A stretch of 64,000 bases of DNA from Shinisaurus crocodilurus. Lineage: Eukaryota > Chordata > Lepidosauria > Squamata > Shinisauridae. Below the pieces are notes generated by a model, which was given only the letters and a program-made list of their open reading frames with translations, was not told where the DNA came from and did no database searches. Position 1 is the stretch's first letter; each line of letters starts with the position of its first letter. The translations under genes and the position numbers were made by a program. This document shows positions 58,083 through 64,000 of the stretch, one piece after another. Where the stretch lies: NCBI GenBank assembly GCA_021292165.1, contig JAHFWL010000175.1:744001-808000 (forward strand), read 5' to 3'.

Positions 58083-59807
58083 ACAAGTGAGCGGCCGAGG
58101 GCCCGAAGCCTCTTCCCCAAGAACTACCCTCTGGTACCTTCCAGAGAGGAAGGACCAGAACCACTACAATACAGTGCCTCCCATGCCCAACCTCTCCAGG
58201 CAGTCCAGGAGGATACTGTGGTCAACAGTATCAAAAGCCGCTGAGAGACTGAGGAGGACTAGAAAGGAGCATTCGCCCCTATCCAAAGCCCTCCCCTCAT
58301 ATCATCCACCAAGGCGACGAAGGCTGTTTCCATCCCATGTCAAGGCCTGAAGCCCGACTGGCACGGATCTAAGTAATTGGCTTCATCCAAGTGTGCCTTC
58401 AACTGAGCCGCCACCACTTGCTCAATCACCTTGCCCAGAAATGGCAAATTGGAGACTGGGCGGAAGTTGTTCAGATCTTGGGGATCCGAGGAGGGCTTCT
58501 TTAGAAGCAGTCTTATTGCTGCCTCCTTAAGGGCTGATGGCATCACTCCCTCCCTCCTCAAGGGAGGCATTCACCACCGCTGATCCCCTCACCCAGTCTC
58601 TCCCTGCAGCTCATAATGAGCCAGGGCGGGCAAGGATCAAGCAAGCAGGTGGTTGGCCTCACAGATGAGAGTACTTTGTCCACTTCATCAGAAGGAAGAA
58701 GCTTCCTTCCCACAAAACCGGTCTGCCATTGGCCTCCTCCCGCTCACTCCCTGTGTCCACGATGCACGAAATCCCACTCCTAATCTGATCAATTTTATCT
58801 GTGAAGTGCTTTGCTAAAGCCTCACAGGAGGCTTTAGACTGTTCCATCAGGTCCGGAGCGACTGGGCCGACCAGACTCTGGACCACTTGGAACAGCCTCC
58901 TTGGGCAGCACTCCGCAGACGCGATAGAGGCAGCATAGAAATTCTTTTTTGCTGCCTTCACCGCCACCTGGTAGGCTGAAGATGCAGCTCTAACCTGTGT
59001 TCGATCGTCTTCGGAGCAGGATTTATGCCATCGGCGCTCTAGCCTTCTCACCTCTCGTTTCAGAGCTCGCAGCGAAGGAGTGAACCATGGTGCCATGCGA
59101 GCTCTGTTCAGGCGAAGAGGGTGCTTCGGGGCAACTCGGTCTAATGCCCTGGTGATTGCAGCATTCCAGTCATCCACCAGGGTCTTGACTGAGCTACCGT
59201 TTGTGTGCTCCAATTCCCCAAGCGCGTTCAGGAATCCATCCAGATCCATAAGACGCCTTGGGCGGACCATCCTAATAGGTCCTTCACCCCTGCAGAGGGG
59301 TTGTGGCACCGAGAAATCCAACCCCACCAGATAGTGATCTGACCACGACAAGGGGGTGTGGATAAACCCCCAATTTCCAGGTAATTTCCCCCCTCTCCAG
59401 AAACAAAAACCAAGTCCAGTGCCTGACCGGCTACATGGGTAGGTCCAGTTAATACAGGGTGCAGCTCCCAGGAAGCCATGGTCTCCATGAAGTCCCGAGG
59501 TGCCCCCGTGACGGCAGCCCCCAAATGCACATTGAAGTCCCCCAGCACCAATAGCCTGGTGCACACGCACATCGGAGACCATCTCCAGCACCTCGGCCAG
59601 GGAGTCTGTCGTGCAGCGGGGTGGACGGTACACAAGCAGAATCCCCAGGCTGCCCTTTGGACCCAACCTCCAGTACATGCACTCAATAAACCTGGTCTCC
59701 CGGAGAGGGAGTCTGGTAAGGACCAAGGACTCCCGGTAAATAACAGCCACTCCCCCTCCCCGTTGTGAGAGTTGGACTGACCCGGGTTCAAAAGCTCCCC
59801 TAGCCAA
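58083..59807 (-). mobile_element. L2 LINE, antisense, right of the hAT insertion (endonuclease and RT fingers)
   Basis: The minus-strand frame 59807-58659 (382 codons) is open: GGGVAVIYRES, GILLVYRPPRC, WSDHYLVGLDF, GPIRMVRPRRLMDLDGFLNA and the linker FYAASIASAECCPRRLFQVV. Pieces of the endonuclease (LGDFNVHLGAA) appear in the next frame, showing frameshifts. The RT start (ALKEAAIRLLLKKPSSDPQD, PFLGKVIEQVVAAQLKAHL) is at 58570-58340. The copia LTR cuts the copy at about 59808. Confidence 0.9.
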
Positions 59808-60319
59808 TGACCCTCAGTCCCAGTCACGCAAGCGGAAGGAGGAGATAACAGCAGTTAATAAAGATTAAAGAGTTTATTTGTAAGACCCAATTACATGGGA
59901 TTAAGGCAATCAATGCATCTCTACTCACTACATCATTGCAGACTCAAACCCACTACCCCAGTGGTAAGGCTAGATGAAGTGAAGTCCAGAACAATCCACA
60001 TGTCGTGCTGAGACGAACAAGCAGCAGAGAGAGATGAAGAGGAATGACGGAAGAACGGAATGAAGCTATCAGCAAGTGTGCCAGCTTATATACCCCAGAC
60101 CCTGCACCTATAAATAGGATATTACTCACTCCAGTGTATAACCCATTCATCAACATGTTTACTGCTTCAAACCTGTTCAAGGCTGCTGAGTCATGTCACC
60201 TCGAGACTATGTCTCCTGACCAAAAGCCCTGTATACTTGAACTCAAGTAACACCCACCAGGTCAGGTGACAATTCCGATGTCAGGTGGTAATCTCGTTCT
60301 GCCTATGCAAAACCCAACA
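59808..60319 (-). repeat. 3' LTR of a Ty1/copia retrotransposon, antisense
   Basis: Read on the minus strand it begins TGTTGGGTTTTGCATAGG and ends near GAGGGTCA. It has TATATAA at about 60087-60094 and AATAAA at about 59873-59879. A purine run (inverse of tccccctgctttt, 60320-60332) lies directly before the TG, as expected for the polypurine tract of a 3' LTR. The 59808 boundary is uncertain by about 20 bp. Confidence 0.78.
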
Positions 60320-63300
60320 TCCCCCTGCTTTTGCATTTGCGTAGAACGTGGTTATTTACCTCATACAACAGCAACAGCTTTGTTGACATCTGATGCTGTT
60401 CCTTCATCTATGAACTTTGATAAAAAAACTTTTGCAGGAATTACTTTACCTGCCAGAAATTTGAACCACCATCAAATCACTTCTGATGTATCCCTCCTTA
60501 TGACACAGTTTTATCTGCAAACCCAAAACGTTGTGTATTGCTATCTGCCTGCAGCATAGCAATCCTGGCCTTGGTTTCCTGAAAAAACTGTAATAGGTTT
60601 TTCACATCAATCCCAGCATCATTTAAACATTTTTTACAATTTAAACTATTTAAACAAATGCATTCAGTTCAGCTTCAGTTGAACTCTAACTTTTAGATGA
60701 TTGTTTCTACAAAATCAATCAAAGTATGATTATAAAAATAACAAATTTCAGGTGTGTTCTTGTTGTTCTTACTATCACAACCACAACTGGCATTTCTGTG
60801 AATCTGTAAGCCACCTGTGCTCTGACTTGTAAATCTTAGTCTGAAATGTGATGTTCCTTCCAGATAACACTCAACTCCTTTTCAGAGCTCTCCAAGCATG
60901 TCCTGTTGGTCTAACAGTCTGCCTACTACACTGACAGCAATATCTGGCCTTGTTGCTTGTACAGTAAAGCTCAACAGCCCAATGCTTCTGTGTAGCATTC
61001 AAACTGCTTTTCCATCAGCATGTGTTTGAAAATCCTCAATTATTTGGAGTCTCTCACTGAGTTAACTATCTCCAAAATTCTCAATCACATCCATGATATT
61101 TCTCTGATTGTTGCAGTAAGTACTGCCCTCTTGGTTCTCTTTCCCTCAACCTCTATTTACAAATAAACAGTTGATCCACCACCAAGCAGTTTCAATTCAA
61201 TGAAATTCCAAACCCTGGATCAATTATATCATATTGCTTTTATCTGTCCAGAAAAAACAATAGATCTTCCAACTAAACAAAGTACATACAGTCTATGTCC
61301 CTGTTCCTCCTGTTTAACAAACAAACATTGATCTGCCTCTCTGTGCAAATCTCAAACCAGCAATGTTTGAGTTCAAAACAGAATTCCAGCCTCCAGCTGA
61401 TTCTAGCTTTCCTACAGAAAATCTTTTCCAAAGACTTCCTCTCATTTAAAATGCTTATGTTCCAATATTTCAATTGTGAAATATTCATACATCTTCACAT
61501 TCTTAAACATCAGTCTAACTGTTTCCAAAGCAAATTGTTGTTGCACTCACTCATGATTATCCAGCTCCTTTTTAACTTGAGTAAAAATCACAAGCAACCA
61601 ATCTTGCTATTTTACACATATAACCTTTTCCAATCTGGTTAGTTTTCACCTAAAAATCTATCTGGTAACAATGAGTTCCATGGACTGCTGTTTGTTTCAC
61701 CAGCTTCCATGTTTTGTTCTTTATCCAAAGAATTCAACTCAGCTTGCATAGCCTGAAGCTATGGTTCAGCTTCCTTAACAGATAATTTTTCACCTCTTTG
61801 AAATTTTGAAGTTTCAAATGGCTTTTCCTGCAAATTCATCCTGATATCTCACAGGTTGTTTGACTCACCTGTTCCTTACCTCATCAGTTATCAGGTTCCT
61901 GTTCCAATAAATTTGCACCAATGATGAACAATCATTTGTTTAGTCTCCACTAAACCAAATGTGTATCAAAGTTTTCAAATTTACCTGACTGTCTTTCAGC
62001 AAATGCTTTTCTATTCTGACTCTGACCTTGATGCATCTCCTGCATTAACAGAATTAATTTTGAAAAATGATCTCACCTTTTTCATTTAGCATTATACTTA
62101 ACACTTCTAGATAATCTCACTATCCAAGTGTTGTTCATGTGAAACACAATATTCTCATTTCTAGAAAAATCTCATGTAAGCTCCCTTACAGATTTCTTCT
62201 AACTTTGAGGTGTATGTACCTACATATCAGATCCAAGATCCTGAAATGTTTCTCCAGAAGATTCTTCCTTCTACACTACTTTCTATAAGGTGTACAGTTC
62301 AATACAGAACTAAAACTTCTACCATGTACATAATCAAAACATTTAAGAGCTTCTACCCAAACCTCATTATCCAAATTAGTATCACCTCTTTTGAGTGTTT
62401 GTTTACTCTTCCACACAATCCATGTGTTCAATATCACATCCTGTTAGAAAGTCATCAAAAACATGCACTGAATTGAACTTCCCCATATCTGAAAAGAAAT
62501 AGGTAACATGGGTAATATGCTTGTTTCCCATCCAAGCACAAAACACCTTGACTTTGTTCAATACTCCAGTTTTCTATCTAACATGTACACAACCTTGTAC
62601 CTCGTGTATTGATCAATTAACATCATGAAATAACGTGCCTTTCCTCTAAAGACCATCAGAGTTCCCAAGATCACCAAGAACAAATTGGTTGAAATGAACT
62701 GGTTTTTCAGCTTGCCTTCCAGTTTACCTGTTGAAGCTAGCATCCCTTGTTTATGTGCACAAAATTACCTTTCATGTGAAAATTACAATTTCCAAATGCT
62801 TTCCCCACAACACAGTTTGCATTTTCTTTCACAGGCCTGTGAATCTAAATGATCAAACAATCATGTGATATGCATGCATGTACATGTCATACATATAAGC
62901 ATTTAACCTTTTTATAGTTGCAACAGTACAACTCTCTATTTCTTTATTACACCATTACAGTATAAAAGAAATAATCCATTTCTTAGCTTTGCCATATAAA
63001 CATACCTACTAATTATTCAGTATTTTACATTTTGCTACAGAAAAATCCACAATATACTCAAGTCATATATACATTCAGTACATTTCCAGACATTTCAAAG
63101 CATATATTTTACACTTTCTTGATTCCAAGTTATCCAACTTTCAAGAAATACATTTCAAAAAACATGTGACTGTTAAACCCTGACCATTTGCATAGTCTTC
63201 TTCCTGTTTATTTATGTCCAACACAGAAAGCTTCGTTTAAACAATCCACTGTTTTTGTCCAAACAAAATAATGTGTCCATTTTGTTATGTCCTGGGTTAA

Positions 63301-64000
63301 AACATAAAGTTTTTCCTTCAGCAGCACCCCTGCTGATTTCAAGCTCCTTCTTCTGTGATCCCACATGAAGAAAATGAAGAACAGCTTCCCATTTTAAGCA
63401 CAGCTTTCTCTGTTCAAAACTGCCGCGCTGCTTTTCTCTGTTGTGTTAAAACCACGCCTCCGCTGGTTTGATACAGCCTCCGCTGTAGTATCAGGTTTCC
63501 CAGATACGTTTGTCACACGTGACCTTGCTTTGCTGCGACATGACGCTCCAGACGCTTTACCCACGTCAGACGTAATCCACGCATTTGTAATCCAAGCCAC
63601 TTGTTGACATAATGCAAAAGATAGCTGATCCGCTGCTGAGTGAAGAAGCAAACTGCAAATGAAATATGATCCTACTGCCTGTAGCCTTGACTCAAAGACA
63701 CAGAGCCTCCTGAAGATTATTTCTTTGCCCGATACAGCTTCTTGACAATCACTCCAGCAAGCTGTGGAATACGAAATCCTTGTGTCCAGCATTGTTCACT
63801 GTTCAGCCTGGTAGCTGCCCGAACCGGCACCCACGTTCACAGTCTGTAGCCTTGGATTTTGCCAAGCCTGGCACCTCCGTTCCAACTGCTTTCAAAACGA
63901 AAAATCCTCCGTCTCTCTGTCTCGCATTTTTCAGTTGTGCTGCATTCCAAGCCGCTCTTATCAGCATCCAGCTTTAGCAACAAACCTTCGCCTTCCCGGT
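60320..64000 (-). pseudogene. Ty1/copia internal region, decayed, runs off the window
   Basis: The minus strand shows copia integrase. At 62743-62558: ARYFMMLIDQYTRYKVVYML, the core around the first catalytic aspartates. At about 62380-62220: VWVEALKCFDYVHGR, SVLNCTPY and KHFRILDLICRYIH, the integrase C-terminal block typical of copia. Position and order agree with an integrase upstream of the RT. The RT and RNase H expected between 60.3 and 62.2 kb were not recognised through the stops. 63792-63394 holds an open frame of 132 codons without a clear match, perhaps gag-proximal. Order and the LTR motif support copia over gypsy, where integrase follows RT. Confidence 0.78.

Overview
The window looks like intronic DNA from a lizard-like squamate reptile. 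The evidence is the mixture of repeats: CR1 LINEs with the (ATTCTATGA)n tail, several L2 subfamilies, two kinds of tRNA-derived SINE (one of the squamate 'gagccagtgtgg...' type), DIRS and Ty1/copia retrotransposons, a tRNA-Leu-primed endogenous retrovirus, and many hAT and TA-duplicating DNA transposons. The species is inferred from repeat content only.

I see one host coding exon. It lies at 32165-32326 on the + strand, 162 bp with an AG acceptor and a GT donor. It encodes the proline- and serine-rich, basic linker inside the split PH domain of an AGAP-family Arf GAP, and AGAP1 fits best. The rest of the window would then be AGAP1 intron. No neighbouring AGAP1 exon was found.

Layout. 1-2.07 kb: a 1.3-kb pogo-like TA-flanked element with an internal minisatellite. 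2.07-6.54 kb: a nearly intact sense CR1 with two ORFs and two visible disabling mutations. 7.1-10.8 kb: a sense L2 split by an antisense solo LTR with a 5-bp duplication. 11-12 kb: a small pogo MITE, a CR1 tail, and a 64-bp L2 fragment between exact 36-bp repeats. 14.2-14.8 kb: a CR1 3' end. 15.2-21 kb: nested hAT elements, a pogo MITE with another TA element inside it, a large inverted duplication, a decayed DIRS element and a CpG-rich hAT. 23-25.5 kb: rearranged antisense L2 with CR1 and an inverted 73-bp copy. 26.3-29.0 kb: a LINE tail and a miniature ERV with a tRNA-Leu primer site and 5-bp duplications. 29.8-30.7 kb: a CR1 5'UTR piece, a DIRS fragment and a CR1 tail. 32.2 kb: the AGAP1-like exon. 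34.7-38.0 kb: an antisense L2 with a hAT MITE inside. 38.3-41 kb: CR1 and palindromic MITEs. 43-46 kb: SINEs and an old L2. 46.5-47.6 kb: a perfect 62-bp palindrome MITE and a TA-flanked fold-back. 48-51.4 kb: antisense CR1 copies with internal deletions. 53.9-59.8 kb: an antisense L2 split by a 3.1-kb hAT with perfect 8-bp duplications. 59.8-64 kb: an antisense copia 3' LTR and internal region running off the window.

No new cellular system is evident. The strongest unusual signals are three short-range inverted templated copies, the hAT unit with a second pair of ends inside it, the miniature ERV, the copia element, and the isolated AGAP1-like exon. Identities come from motif recognition and aligning copies by eye; no database search was run.
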